Positions 43,361 through 52,823 of a DNA stretch of 64,000 bases are shown here, piece by piece. Source of the stretch: an uncultured Duncaniella sp. GTDB lineage: Bacteria; Bacteroidota; Bacteroidia; Bacteroidales; Muribaculaceae. The position numbers and the translations under genes are program-made. The stretch lies in NCBI GenBank assembly GCA_910589485.1, contig CAJUSW010000013.1:1-64000 (forward strand), read 5' to 3'. Each line of letters starts with the position of its first letter. Position 1 is the first letter of the stretch. The notes under the pieces are model-generated. The model saw only the letters and a list, made by a program, of their open reading frames with translations. It did no database searches and was not told the origin of the DNA.

Positions 43361-43410
43361 AATAAAAATAGAGAGACTTCCTCAACAGCGGGAATCTCTC
43401 TATTTTTATT
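43361..43410. terminator. Bidirectional terminator, GntR gene / GH28 gene
   Basis: The perfect 16-base arms AATAAAAATAGAGAGA and TCTCTCTATTTTTATT are separated by 18 bases, with A/T tracts on both sides, between convergent genes. Confidence 0.85.
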
Positions 43411-43448
43411 TATGTGTTCAGCTTATGGAGCTTATGTCACGGAAAAGT

Positions 43449-44861
43449 TTATTTTACGAGTTTTCCGTTGATCTTGAGGTTGATGAATTTCACGCCTTCG
43501 GTGAGTCCTTCGATTGAGTTGCCTCCGGTGACAACGCCATTGAAAGAGCAGTTCTCGACCACGATGTTGTGGATGTTGCATATGTCCTCGAAACCTTCGA
43601 TCTTGACACCATATTTGCTCTCGTTGCAGGTGACGTTCTGGAGGAATACGTTCTGAACTGTGGGCGGGAAGTCGCGCTGGCATATCTCTTTCTTGTCATA
43701 CACAAGGTTGATCTTTAGCACAGCCTCGTTGCACTGGCCCACCTTGACATTGCGCACGAATATATCCTCGATCACACCGCCACGGCAGGAGTTGGTCTTG
43801 ATGCGTATCACACGGTCGAGATCGGGAGAATCCATGATGCAATCCTCGACAAAGAGTTTCTTGAAGCCTCCCGAGATCTCACTACCCACTACAACGCCTC
43901 CGTGGCCGTTCTGCATGCGGCAGTTGCGCACGATCACATTCTCGGTGGGACGGTTCCAACGGCGGCCGTCGCGGTTACGTCCGCTCTTGATGGCTATACA
44001 GTCGTCGCCGGTGTCGAAGAAACAGCCTTCGATAAGGACGTTCTTGCATGATTCTGGGTCGCATCCGTCACCGTTGGGTCCATCGTTCTGTACATGCACG
44101 CCACGCACGGTGAGATTCTCGCAAAGCACAGGGTGGATCACCCAGAACGGTGAGCGCAACAGGGTGACTCCCTCGATGAGCACATTGGTACACATCATGG
44201 GGTTGACGAGCTGTACACGCATTCCGTAGCCGTCGCCGAGCACTCGTTTTTCCACAGGCACCTCCTTCTCGTTCCATTCGAGCAGGATGGGGCGGCCTAT
44301 GCGCTGGGATATTATGCCCTCCTTGTAGCCGAAGCGGGGAGCACCGCACATTGCCCACCAGTTCTCACGGCTGGCACCGCCGTCGATGGTGCCCTTGCCG
44401 GTGATGCCGATGTTGGTCTGCTCGTAGGCGTAGATCATGGGCTGGTAGTTGTAGCAGTCCACGCCTTCCCAGCGGGTGCGCACGATGGGGTACTCCTTGA
44501 GGTCGGAGGTGAAGAGGAGTGTGGCTCCCTCTTCGAGATGCAGGTTGACGTTGCTCTTGAGGGTGATAGGGCCTGTGAGCCATGTGCCGGCAGGGATTAT
44601 CACTCGTCCTCCGCCTTCGCGTGAGCACCGGTCAATGAGGGTATTAATCATCTCGGTGTACAGGAATCCGGGTGTTGAGGATTTTTTTCCGTAATCGAGC
44701 AGGCGGTAATCCTTGTTGCGGAATTCCGGGGCTTTGATCTGAGCCTGGACGAGGGGGTAGATGCTGTCCCAGGCTACCTGAGGTGTAAGCCGGGTCTGTG
44801 ATTCTCCCATGGCGGTGAAGGCCATGCACAGTGCGATTAGAGGCAGGAATAATCTTTTCAT
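43449..44861 (-). CDS. GH28 polygalacturonase-family secreted enzyme
   Basis: Inverting hydrolase of the pectin beta-helix family. Signal peptide ending near MGE; GRVIIPAGTWLTGPITLKSNVNLHLEEGATLLF opens the helix. Catalytic motifs of GH28 are seen: NGDGCDPESC (NxD), GDDCIAIKSG (DD pair), GHGGVVVGSE (the His motif) and RIKT. 470 residues. It faces the GntR gene across a terminator and has no SusCD of its own here. It may be part of a wider pectin response or only a neighbour of the alginate locus. A -7 box on the minus strand (TACTTTTG, 44931-44924) lies about 63 bases upstream. Confidence 0.92.
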   Translation of the reverse strand: MKRLFLPLIALCMAFTAMGESQTRLTPQVAWDSIYPLVQAQIKAPEFRNKDYRLLDYGKKSSTPGFLYTEMINTLIDRCSREGGGRVIIPAGTWLTGPITLKSNVNLHLEEGATLLFTSDLKEYPIVRTRWEGVDCYNYQPMIYAYEQTNIGITGKGTIDGGASRENWWAMCGAPRFGYKEGIISQRIGRPILLEWNEKEVPVEKRVLGDGYGMRVQLVNPMMCTNVLIEGVTLLRSPFWVIHPVLCENLTVRGVHVQNDGPNGDGCDPESCKNVLIEGCFFDTGDDCIAIKSGRNRDGRRWNRPTENVIVRNCRMQNGHGGVVVGSEISGGFKKLFVEDCIMDSPDLDRVIRIKTNSCRGGVIEDIFVRNVKVGQCNEAVLKINLVYDKKEICQRDFPPTVQNVFLQNVTCNESKYGVKIEGFEDICNIHNIVVENCSFNGVVTGGNSIEGLTEGVKFINLKINGKLVK

Positions 44862-45080
44862 GAATATATATTTCTTTAAGGTGTTTCTTGTCCGTGAGAT
44901 GGCACGGATTGGTGATTATAATGCAAAAGTACGATTTATTTGCCTTAATACAGGCATTGGAGTGGTATTTTTTGTATTTTTGCGGTGACAGGGCATGTAT
45001 ATGGGGACTGAAATTGTTATACCTGTGTCCTATGGCTTTGCCCTATGGAGTTTCCCTTCTAAGTAAAAAAGACCTGACAT

Positions 45081-46415
45081 ATGAGAATCATAATAGCCGG
45101 AGACGGTGACACCGGGACGCACCTCGCACGAATGTTGTCGGTCGAGGATCAGGATATAGTGCTGATGGGTACTGATCGTGATCGTCTTGCTTCGCTGGAT
45201 GCCGAGAGCAATTTCATCACCTACGAGGGGGTGGCGGTTTCGGCCAATAACCTGAAGAGATGCAATGTCGATGGAGCGGACCTGTTCGTGGCGGTCACTC
45301 CTGACGAAAATGTCAATATCCTTGCCTGTGAGATAGCCAAGGGGTGTGGTGCACGCCGGTGTGTGGCGAGGGTTGATAATCCTGAGCTCGTATCGGATGA
45401 TGTGCAACGCATACTGAAGCGTTGCGGGGTGGATCTGACAATCTATCCCGAGCGTCTGGCCGCCGAGGAGATAGCCAGGTCAATCGAGCATAATTGGCTG
45501 AGCGACTGGATAGAGATACGTCATGGCGAACTTATAGTGGCCGGAGTGAGGATGCATTCTTCCGGATTGCTGTGCGGGCTGAAACTCAGCGAGATCCCCA
45601 ACGATCCCCGGCTGTTTCATGTGGCGGCTATAAAGCGAGGATCGGAGGTGGTGATACCGCGCGGTGACGACAGGTTGTATGAGGGGGACATTGTGTATTT
45701 TTCCCTGCAGCCCGAGAATATCGATCATCTGCCTATGCTGTGCGGGCAGGTGCCTGCCGACGTGAGGCGCATCATGATCACCGGAGCCGGACGTGTGACC
45801 GAGAACTTCCTGGAGATAGCCGGCGGACTTTACACTGTGACGGTGATCGATCCCGACAAGGAGAGATGTCGTGTCATTGCATCAAGGTTCCCTAAGGTCA
45901 CGGTGGTAAATGCCAGGGCCAATGACGTGGCTGTGCTCAAGGAGGAGGGTATCGACGATTGCGATATGTTGCTTGCTTTGACCGGAAGCTCCGAGACCAA
46001 TATAGTGTCGTGCATGGTGGCAAGGGAGCATGGCGTGGGCAAGACTCTCGCAAGAGTGGAGGAGTTGCAGTATATCCCTGAGGCCAAAAGCCTGTCGATC
46101 GACAAGATAATAAACAAGAAACTCATCAACAGCGGAGAGGTGCTGAGCGTGATACTCGACAGCCGCATGGTGGCCACCCAGTGCATGTCGATAGATAATG
46201 CTGAGGTCACCGCTATTGTTGCCACCGAGGGGAGCCGCATAGTGTCGCGCCCGATAAGCGAATTGTCGTTGCCACGCGAGATCACTATCGCCGGTGTTAT
46301 ACGTGGCAGCGAGGGGTTGCTTGTGGGCGGATCCACTCTCGTAATGCCCGGCGACCATGTGGTGATATTCTGCGTGTCGGGTGCGTTGGGCAAGGTGGAG
46401 CGTCTTTTCAGGTAG
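45081..46415 (+). CDS. trkA: Trk potassium uptake regulator TrkA
   Basis: Cytosolic gating subunit of the Trk/Ktr potassium channel. Two RCK halves: residues 1-220 with IIAGDGDTGTHLARML, and 225-444 with IMITGAGRVTENFLEIAGG, each a Rossmann NAD(H)/ATP-binding fold followed by a TrkA-C domain. The 444-residue length fits TrkA rather than the half-length KtrA. trkH follows after 45 bases on the same strand. A -7 box (TATTTTTG, 44975-44982) lies upstream. Confidence 0.95.
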   Translation: MRIIIAGDGDTGTHLARMLSVEDQDIVLMGTDRDRLASLDAESNFITYEGVAVSANNLKRCNVDGADLFVAVTPDENVNILACEIAKGCGARRCVARVDNPELVSDDVQRILKRCGVDLTIYPERLAAEEIARSIEHNWLSDWIEIRHGELIVAGVRMHSSGLLCGLKLSEIPNDPRLFHVAAIKRGSEVVIPRGDDRLYEGDIVYFSLQPENIDHLPMLCGQVPADVRRIMITGAGRVTENFLEIAGGLYTVTVIDPDKERCRVIASRFPKVTVVNARANDVAVLKEEGIDDCDMLLALTGSSETNIVSCMVAREHGVGKTLARVEELQYIPEAKSLSIDKIINKKLINSGEVLSVILDSRMVATQCMSIDNAEVTAIVATEGSRIVSRPISELSLPREITIAGVIRGSEGLLVGGSTLVMPGDHVVIFCVSGALGKVERLFR

Positions 46416-46460
46416 TATTTATTATTTACTTTGTGATACAATATTAACCTCATAAGGTAT

Positions 46461-47927
46461 ATGTCATCGTCATTGAGAATAGGATCTATAATCAGGGTTT
46501 TAGGGCATCTGTTGCTTGTCGAGGCCCTGATGTTGCTGTTGCCGTTGATCGTGGGCGTGGCTTACGGGGAGACGGACTGGTGGTGCTTTGCGGTAGCTTT
46601 TGTGGCCGCGCTTGTGGCGGGAGGAGTGACTGAGCTTTGCACCCGGCATGTGCGCGTTACGGTAAGGGCTCGGGAGGGGTTCGTGATAACCGCGCTCGTG
46701 TGGGTGGTGTATGGGCTGTTCGGTATGGTCCCGTTCATGCTGTGTTCAAGGCCGTTGGGGTTTACCGATGCAATGTTTGAGGTCATCTCGGGATTCACCA
46801 CCACCGGTGCCAGTATGATCACCGATGTTGAGGCATGTTCCCACGGGATACTGCTTTGGAGGGCACTGACCCAGTGGATAGGGGGCCTCGGTATAGTGTT
46901 CTTTATGCTCGCCGTGCTTCCTGAGTTCAATAAACCCACGGGAATCTCTATGTTCAATGCCGAGGCAACGGGCATAACCCATAGTAAGCTCCATCCCAGG
47001 ATCAGGCAGACGGCTGTGTCGGTGTGGGGCGTGTACACGGCTCTAACCGTGGTATCGATCTTGTTGTTGTGGGCAGGGCCGATGAATCTGTTTGACAGTG
47101 TGTGCCAGACGTTTGCCGCGGTGGCCACCGGAGGGTTTTCCACAAAAAATGCCGGTGTGGCTTACTGGGATTCGGATTATGCCATGGTAGTGCTGTCGGG
47201 GGTGATGTTTGTAGCGGGAATGAATTTCATGACGCTTTATGGTGCGTTCAGAAGCCGGAGTTTGCGTGAAATTACCGGAAATGATGTGTTCAGGACCTTC
47301 ATGTGGGTTGTGATCGGAGCCTATGCGCTCATGATGATTCCGGTCATGTGGATGCAGGGGGATGATACTGCTGATGGCAGTGCCGTGGATGCGCTGTTTC
47401 ACGTGGTGTCGGCCATAACATCCACCGGATTCTCGGTGCCCGGAGCGGAGGGGTGGGGACCATTCGCGCTGTTCCTGACCATTCTGCTGATGGTGTGCGG
47501 TGCATGTACCGGCTCCACCTCGGGTGGTATTAAAGTGGACCGTTTTATGGTGTTGGGACGCAATGTGTTTAATGAGATAAAGCGGACGGTGTTTCCTAAG
47601 CGCACCTATGTGGTGAGGCTTGGTGGAAATGCCCTTGACAATGCCGTGGTGTCGAGGATACTGGCTTTCGTATCGCTATATCTGTTCACTATAATAGTGT
47701 CGACAGCAGTTGTGACTCTGTATGGCTACTCCTTCACCGACGCATTGTTTATGGTATGCTCGTGCATCGGGTGCAATGGTCTGGGATACGGAGCAACAGG
47801 AGCCGATGGGTCGTTTGCCCTGCTCCCGTGTGGGGTGAAATGGTTGCTTGTGTTCGACATGCTTGCGGGCAGGCTCGAACTGTTCACGTTTCTTGTCCTG
47901 TTGGTACCGTCGTTCTGGAAGCGCTGA
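46461..47927 (+). CDS. trkH: Trk potassium uptake membrane subunit TrkH
   Basis: Potassium-translocating membrane protein of the SKT superfamily, four M1-P-M2 repeats. The first selectivity loop reads SGFTTTGASMI; the others are visible as AVATGGFSTKN, SAITSTGFSVPG and CIGCNGLGYGA. The fourth lacks the usual threonine-rich signature, as is common in the last repeats. 488 residues and about ten helices. Operon with trkA. Its stop lies only two bases from the stop of the convergent methyltransferase gene, so no terminator fits between them. Confidence 0.94.
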   Translation: MSSSLRIGSIIRVLGHLLLVEALMLLLPLIVGVAYGETDWWCFAVAFVAALVAGGVTELCTRHVRVTVRAREGFVITALVWVVYGLFGMVPFMLCSRPLGFTDAMFEVISGFTTTGASMITDVEACSHGILLWRALTQWIGGLGIVFFMLAVLPEFNKPTGISMFNAEATGITHSKLHPRIRQTAVSVWGVYTALTVVSILLLWAGPMNLFDSVCQTFAAVATGGFSTKNAGVAYWDSDYAMVVLSGVMFVAGMNFMTLYGAFRSRSLREITGNDVFRTFMWVVIGAYALMMIPVMWMQGDDTADGSAVDALFHVVSAITSTGFSVPGAEGWGPFALFLTILLMVCGACTGSTSGGIKVDRFMVLGRNVFNEIKRTVFPKRTYVVRLGGNALDNAVVSRILAFVSLYLFTIIVSTAVVTLYGYSFTDALFMVCSCIGCNGLGYGATGADGSFALLPCGVKWLLVFDMLAGRLELFTFLVLLVPSFWKR

Positions 47928-47929
47928 CA

Positions 47930-48727
47930 TTATCTCGCCCTTAGTTGCCAGAAGGCAACAGCTGCGGCGGCTGCAACGTTGAGCGAGTCTACGTTGTGAT
48001 ACATGGGGATGCGTGCTGTGTAATCAGCACTGTCGATGGTGGCCTGAGGCAGTCCGTCTCCTTCGGTACCCATGATTATAGCCAGGCGAGGCTCGGCACA
48101 CAGTGCTGTATCATCGATGGATACCGAGCGGTCAGTGAGGGCCATGGCCACGGTCTTGAATCCGAGGTCACGCAGGGCTGACGCCGAGTCAACCCAAGTC
48201 CACGGCACAAGAAAAACTGTGCCCATGGATACACGTATGGCCCGGCGGTTGAGCGGGTCGCATGATGATGGGGTGAGGAGCACAGCATCGATGCCGAGTG
48301 CGGCGGCCGAACGGAATATGGCTCCTATATTGGTAGTGTCCACCACTCCGTCAATCACCACTACGCGTCGTGCCCCGGAGCACACTTCCTCGACCGATGG
48401 AGGCAACGGCCTGTGCATGGCGCATAGCACTCCGCGTGTGAGGGTATATCCTGTGAGCGACGCCAAGAGCTCGCGTGAGCCTGTATAGACCGGGATGTCG
48501 GGGTAACGGCTTATGATATCGGAAGCATCCCCCGATATGTGTTTCTCCTCACACAGCAACGACAGCGGGGTGTAGCCGGCGCTGAGAGCCACGTTGATCA
48601 CCTTGGGGCTCTCGGCTATGAAAACTCCTTTGGCCGGGTCGAGCCGGTTGCGCAACTGGGCTTCGGTGAGCGAGGCGTAGACGTCGAGGCCGGGATGACT
48701 GAGGGTGTCGACATGGATTACAGGCAT
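47930..48727 (-). CDS. SpoU/TrmH-family RNA 2'-O-methyltransferase
   Basis: Knotted SPOUT methyltransferase, 265 residues, RlmB-like. The three SpoU motifs are present: VVDTTNIGAIFRSAAALG (about 125-142), AIIMGTEGDGLP (about 215-226) and IPMYHNVDSLNVAAAAAV (about 239-256). An N-terminal substrate-binding domain (1-100) has FIAESPKVINVALSAG. The exact RNA target (23S rRNA or tRNA) cannot be read from sequence alone. It lies 18 bases after the mlaF stop on the same strand. Confidence 0.92.
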   Translation of the reverse strand: MPVIHVDTLSHPGLDVYASLTEAQLRNRLDPAKGVFIAESPKVINVALSAGYTPLSLLCEEKHISGDASDIISRYPDIPVYTGSRELLASLTGYTLTRGVLCAMHRPLPPSVEEVCSGARRVVVIDGVVDTTNIGAIFRSAAALGIDAVLLTPSSCDPLNRRAIRVSMGTVFLVPWTWVDSASALRDLGFKTVAMALTDRSVSIDDTALCAEPRLAIIMGTEGDGLPQATIDSADYTARIPMYHNVDSLNVAAAAAVAFWQLRAR

Positions 48728-48745
48728 GGCGGTAGGGGGGATGGA

Positions 48746-49516
48746 TCAGTGATGCTCGTGGGTGATTACGTATTGCTTGACTTTCTGGAACAGGTCGTTG
48801 GCAAACACGAAGTCGTTGAGAGCCTCGTTGGTGGTGTGGTAGATCTGGTGCATGTCGCCCACCCACTCGCGGTAGCCCTTGTTGATGAAGATGATGTTCT
48901 CGCCTATGCCGAGCACCGAGTTCATATCGTGGGTGTTGATAATGGTCGTGATGTTGTACTCGTGGGTGATGTCGCTCAGGAGTTCGTCGATCACGATTGA
49001 TGTGCGCGGGTCGAGACCCGAGTTGGGCTCGTCGCAGAACAGGTATTTGGGATTGAGGGCGATGGCGCGGGCGATGGCCACACGTTTCTGCATACCTCCC
49101 GATATCTCGGAGGGGTACTTCGACTCGGCTCCCTTGAGGTTGACGCGCTCGATACAGAACTGGGCGCGGTCATGTATTTCGGCGGGAGTCATGTCGGTGA
49201 ACATCGTCAGTGGGAATGCCACGTTGCCGAGCACTGTCTCGGAGTCGAACAGTGCCGATCCCTGGAAGAGCATGCCTATCTCCTTGCGCAGTTCCTTGAC
49301 CTGGGCCGAGTCCATCTTCATGATGTCGCGTCCGTCGAACAGTATCTCGCCCTCCTCGGGCTTTATGAGTCCGATTATGGATTTCACGAGCACAGTCTTT
49401 CCCGATCCGCTCTGGCCGATGATGAGGTTGGTCTTACCGGTCTCGAATGTGGCGCTGACGTTGTGAAGGATAGTCTTTCCGTCAAACGACTTGGTGATGT
49501 TGCGTACTTCGATCAT
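48746..49516 (-). CDS. mlaF: Mla-type ABC transporter ATPase
   Basis: ATP-binding subunit of the phospholipid transport system that keeps the outer membrane asymmetric. Walker A GQSGSGKT (about 34-41), signature ISGGMQKRVAIARA, Walker B KYLFCDEPNSGLDPRT with the Mla-typical N-S-G-L-D, and the H loop NTHDM. 256 residues. Its start overlaps the mlaE stop by four bases, so the two subunits are coupled. No MlaD-type substrate-binding gene follows in the window. Confidence 0.94.
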   Translation of the reverse strand: MIEVRNITKSFDGKTILHNVSATFETGKTNLIIGQSGSGKTVLVKSIIGLIKPEEGEILFDGRDIMKMDSAQVKELRKEIGMLFQGSALFDSETVLGNVAFPLTMFTDMTPAEIHDRAQFCIERVNLKGAESKYPSEISGGMQKRVAIARAIALNPKYLFCDEPNSGLDPRTSIVIDELLSDITHEYNITTIINTHDMNSVLGIGENIIFINKGYREWVGDMHQIYHTTNEALNDFVFANDLFQKVKQYVITHEHH

Positions 49517-50262
49517 TGCAGCAGGAGTTTAGTGAGTACCACGTCCATGAGGAGAATGAGGATGCTTGAGGCTACTACGGCATTGGTGGATGCCTTGCCT
49601 ACCTCGAGCGCTCCTCCCTTGACGTAATAGCCGTAGAAGGCTGCCACGGAGGTGATGATGTAGGAGAAGAACAGCGACTTGATGAGGCCATACCACACGT
49701 ACCATTCCTGGAACATCGTCTGTATACCATAGATGAACCGGTTGAGGGGGATAATGTCGGTGAAGGTGGAGATGAGCACGCCCCCCATTATGGAGGTGAA
49801 GATACAGAATACCACAAGCACAGGCATGAACAGCAGGAAGCCTATCACCTTGGGAAGTACCAGGAAGTTGGCCGAGTTGACACCCATTATATCGAGGGCG
49901 TCGATCTGCTCGGTGACACGCATGGTGCCTATCTCGGACGCGATGTTGGAGCCCACCTTACCTGCCAGGATGAGGCATAGGATGGAGTTGGAGAACTCCA
50001 GGAGGATGATCTCGCGTGTGGCCAGGCCGGTGGAGTAGGCCGGGATGAGTGGCGACATGATGTTGAGTTGCATCTGGATGGTGCACACGGCTCCGATAAA
50101 CACCGAGATGACGAGCACCAGCGGGATGGAGTCGATGCCGAGCTTGGTGATCTCGGCTACCGTGCGGTTGAGGAATATCCTCCATCTGTCGGGCACGGTG
50201 AACACCTTGCACATGAACATGCAGTAGCGCCCGAAGGTGGAGAGTGAGTCGGTAATTATCAT
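49513..50262 (-). CDS. mlaE: Mla-type ABC transporter permease
   Basis: Permease of the MlaE/YrbE family (249 residues, five to six helices). The family marks are PLVLVISVFIGAVCTIQMQL, EFSNSILCLILAGKVGSNIASEIGTMRVTEQIDALDIMGVN and a C-terminal GGALEVGKASTNAVV, as in other MlaE proteins. Coupled to mlaF by a 4-base overlap; hisS lies 52 bases upstream on the same strand. Confidence 0.94.
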   Translation of the reverse strand: MIITDSLSTFGRYCMFMCKVFTVPDRWRIFLNRTVAEITKLGIDSIPLVLVISVFIGAVCTIQMQLNIMSPLIPAYSTGLATREIILLEFSNSILCLILAGKVGSNIASEIGTMRVTEQIDALDIMGVNSANFLVLPKVIGFLLFMPVLVVFCIFTSIMGGVLISTFTDIIPLNRFIYGIQTMFQEWYVWYGLIKSLFFSYIITSVAAFYGYYVKGGALEVGKASTNAVVASSILILLMDVVLTKLLLQ

Positions 50263-50313
50263 AACTACGGGGATAAGGTTATGTAGCTGAGGAGAGAGGG
50301 AGAGGTGACGGGG

Positions 50314-51678
50314 TTATCGGCGCAGGGCCTCGATGAGCTCGGAGGGGGTGAGTTCCTTCTGCTCTCCTGTGGTCATGTCCTTGAGGGTGACGGTGCCGTT
50401 GGCCAGTTCGGTCTCGCCGATTATGCCTACGAAGGGGATTCCGAGGGCGTCGGCACGTCCCATCTGTTTCTTCATCTTGGCATTGTCGGGGAATATCTCG
50501 GCGGCGATGCCTTCGCGACGCATGTCCTTGATGATGGCCAGTGAGCGGGAAGCCTCGGCCGGACCGAAGTTGGTGAACATGATGCGGGCCGCTCCGTGTA
50601 TCTCGGCGGGATAGAGGTCGAGGGTGTTGAGCACGTCGTAGATGCGGTCGGCTCCGAAAGATATGCCCACGCCCGATACGCCGGGGAGTCCGAACACTCC
50701 GGTGAGGTTGTCGTAACGGCCTCCGCCGGTGATGCTGCCTATCTCCACGTCGCGGGCCTTTACCTCGATGATGGTGCCGGTGTAGTAGTTGAGACCGCGG
50801 GCGAGCGACACGTCGAGTTCGAGTGTGGCTTCGAGACCGAGGGCTACTGTGCCGGCCATAACCTCGCGCAGTTCCTCAACGCCCTTGAGGCCGGTCTCGC
50901 TCTCCTTGAGAAGCTCGGCAAGACTTTCGAGGCGTTCCTCGTTGCTGCCTGTGAGGGTGATGATGGGGGTGATACGGTCGATGGCTTCGGCTGAGATGCC
51001 ACGCTCGGCAAGCTCCTCCTTCACTTTGTCGAGACCTATCTTGTCGATCTTGTCGATGGCCACGGTGATGTCGATAATCTTGTCGGGCTGACCGATGAGT
51101 TCGGCAATTCCGGCGAGCACCTTGCGGTTGTTGAGCTTGATGGTGATGCGCACACCCAGGCGGCGGAACACCTCGTCGATCATCTGCAGGAGTTCAACCT
51201 CGTTGAGCAGGGAGTCGGAGCCCACCACGTCGGCATCGCACTGGTAGAACTCGCGGTAACGGCCTTTCTGAGGACGGTCAGCACGCCACACGGGTTGTAT
51301 CTGGAAACGCTTGAAGGGGAACTGGAGATCGTTGCGGTGCATCACCACGAAACGGGCGAAGGGGACGGTGAGGTCATAGCGCAGACCTTTCTCGCACAAC
51401 TGGGCGGCAAGGCGGGGGCAATCGCCGCTCTCTATGAGTTTGGGATCGGCTCCACGCAGGAAGTCGCCCGAGTTGAGTATCTTGAACAGGAGTTTATCCC
51501 CTTCCTCGCCATATTTTCCCATGAGGGTAGAGAGGTTCTCCATGGCCGGAGTCTCGATCTGCTGGAATCCGTAGAGGTGGAACACTTCACGTATGGTGTC
51601 GAATATATAGTTGCGGCGGGCCATTTCGGCGGGAGTGAAATCCCTTGTGCCCTTAGGTATGGAAGGTTTCTGTGCCAT
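50314..51678 (-). CDS. hisS: Histidyl-tRNA synthetase
   Basis: Charges tRNA-His; class II enzyme, 454 residues. Motif 1 lies near AEMARRNYIFDTIREVFHLYGFQQIETPAME, motif 2 in FKRFQIQPVWRADRPQKGRYREFYQCDADVVG, the histidine A motif in LARGLNYYTGTIIEV, and motif 3 in GISFGADRIYDVL. The C-terminal anticodon domain is complete. A -7 box (TAACTTTG on the minus strand, 51711-51704) lies just upstream. It is divergent from nfo. Confidence 0.97.
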   Translation of the reverse strand: MAQKPSIPKGTRDFTPAEMARRNYIFDTIREVFHLYGFQQIETPAMENLSTLMGKYGEEGDKLLFKILNSGDFLRGADPKLIESGDCPRLAAQLCEKGLRYDLTVPFARFVVMHRNDLQFPFKRFQIQPVWRADRPQKGRYREFYQCDADVVGSDSLLNEVELLQMIDEVFRRLGVRITIKLNNRKVLAGIAELIGQPDKIIDITVAIDKIDKIGLDKVKEELAERGISAEAIDRITPIITLTGSNEERLESLAELLKESETGLKGVEELREVMAGTVALGLEATLELDVSLARGLNYYTGTIIEVKARDVEIGSITGGGRYDNLTGVFGLPGVSGVGISFGADRIYDVLNTLDLYPAEIHGAARIMFTNFGPAEASRSLAIIKDMRREGIAAEIFPDNAKMKKQMGRADALGIPFVGIIGETELANGTVTLKDMTTGEQKELTPSELIEALRR

Positions 51679-51700
51679 TGGATGTATAAACGAAAATTTG

Positions 51701-51731
51701 TTGCAAAGTTAAACATATTTTACTAATTTTG
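51701..51731 (+). promoter_or_regulatory. nfo promoter, overlapping the hisS promoter
   Basis: TTG (51701-51703), 20 bases, TAATTTTG (51724-51731) on the plus strand. The minus-strand -7 box of hisS (51704-51711) lies in its spacer, so the two promoters cannot be bound at once. Confidence 0.65.
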
Positions 51732-51749
51732 CATTAAAACAATTGGTAA

Positions 51750-52598
51750 ATGAAATTAATAGGAGCACATGTATCGGTAGACAAGGGTGTGAGCAACGCA
51801 CCGCTCAACGCGAGGGCCATCGGAGCGAAAGCCTTCGCTCTATTTACCCGTAACCCGTCGAGATGGGTCTCCAAGGCCATAAGCGATGCTGAGGCCGATA
51901 AATTCAAACGCAATTGTGAGGAGTGTGGCTTTACGCCCGACATGATCCTGCCCCACGACAGTTATCTGATCAATCTCGGTAGCCCCGATGAGGAGAAACT
52001 GCAGAAGTCGCGCGAGGCTTTCCTGGACGAGATGAACCGTTGCAGCCAGTTGGGGCTGACGATGCTCAATTTCCATCCCGGCAGCCATATGCGCGAGATG
52101 AGCGAGGAGAGTTGTCTGGACCGTATAGCCGAGTCGCTCAACATGATACTCGACACCACCAGTGGGGTGAAGGCCGTGATTGAGAATACTGCCGGACAGG
52201 GGAGCAACCTGGGATATTCATTCCATCAGCTGGCACATATCATCGACCGTATCGAGGATAAGACCCGTGTGGGAGTGTGCATCGACACATGCCACGCCCA
52301 TTCGGCTGGATATGACATGACTACCCCCGAGGCTTATCGCCGTACATGGGAGGAGTTTGACCAGGTAGTGGGCTTTAAGTATCTGTGTGGCATGCACATC
52401 AACGACACAGCCAAGGCTCTCGGTTCGCGTGTGGACCGCCATGCCCCCATAGGGCAGGGTATTCTTGGCGAGGAGTTCTGGCGTATGCTCATGACCGATC
52501 CCCGCATGGACGGGATACCGCTGATCTTGGAGACTACCGACGTGACTCTGTGGCCCGAGGAGATACGCTATCTCTATTCCCTTACGGGCGAGTGCTGA
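51750..52598 (+). CDS. nfo: Endonuclease IV (AP endonuclease)
   Basis: Cuts DNA at abasic sites in base excision repair; TIM barrel with three zinc ions. 282 residues. Metal-binding motifs: NFHPGSH, VIENTAGQGSNLG, GVCIDTCHAHSAGYD, CGMHINDTAKALGSRVDRHAPIGQG and LILETTD, complete and in order. The start of transcription should be near 51738, about 12 bases before the ATG, a very short leader. Confidence 0.96.
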   Translation: MKLIGAHVSVDKGVSNAPLNARAIGAKAFALFTRNPSRWVSKAISDAEADKFKRNCEECGFTPDMILPHDSYLINLGSPDEEKLQKSREAFLDEMNRCSQLGLTMLNFHPGSHMREMSEESCLDRIAESLNMILDTTSGVKAVIENTAGQGSNLGYSFHQLAHIIDRIEDKTRVGVCIDTCHAHSAGYDMTTPEAYRRTWEEFDQVVGFKYLCGMHINDTAKALGSRVDRHAPIGQGILGEEFWRMLMTDPRMDGIPLILETTDVTLWPEEIRYLYSLTGEC

Positions 52599-52745
52599 CA
52601 GGCCTCCACTATCTACCTCTCTCCGAGATTCTTATAGCATAGATCCACGCTTTTTCAGCGTCCACTCCTCCTCCCCATCTCTCCCTCCCCCGCGGGCTGA
52701 CCGCTTCCACAGTCGCTGTCGCCTCCGCTCAAGTTTCTTTCCATT

Positions 52746-52768
52746 GCCCGGAGTGAGTATCCGGGTCT
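52746..52768 (+). other. Small hairpin in the nfo-MFS gap
   Basis: In the 225-base pyrimidine-rich gap after nfo, CCCGG pairs with CCGGG over a 9-base loop. It may be a terminator for nfo, without a U tract. No gene was seen in the gap. Confidence 0.35.
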
Positions 52769-52823
52769 GCCGCTACGACATTATTTATATTATACATATC
52801 ATACTTACTTTAATAGAATTATC

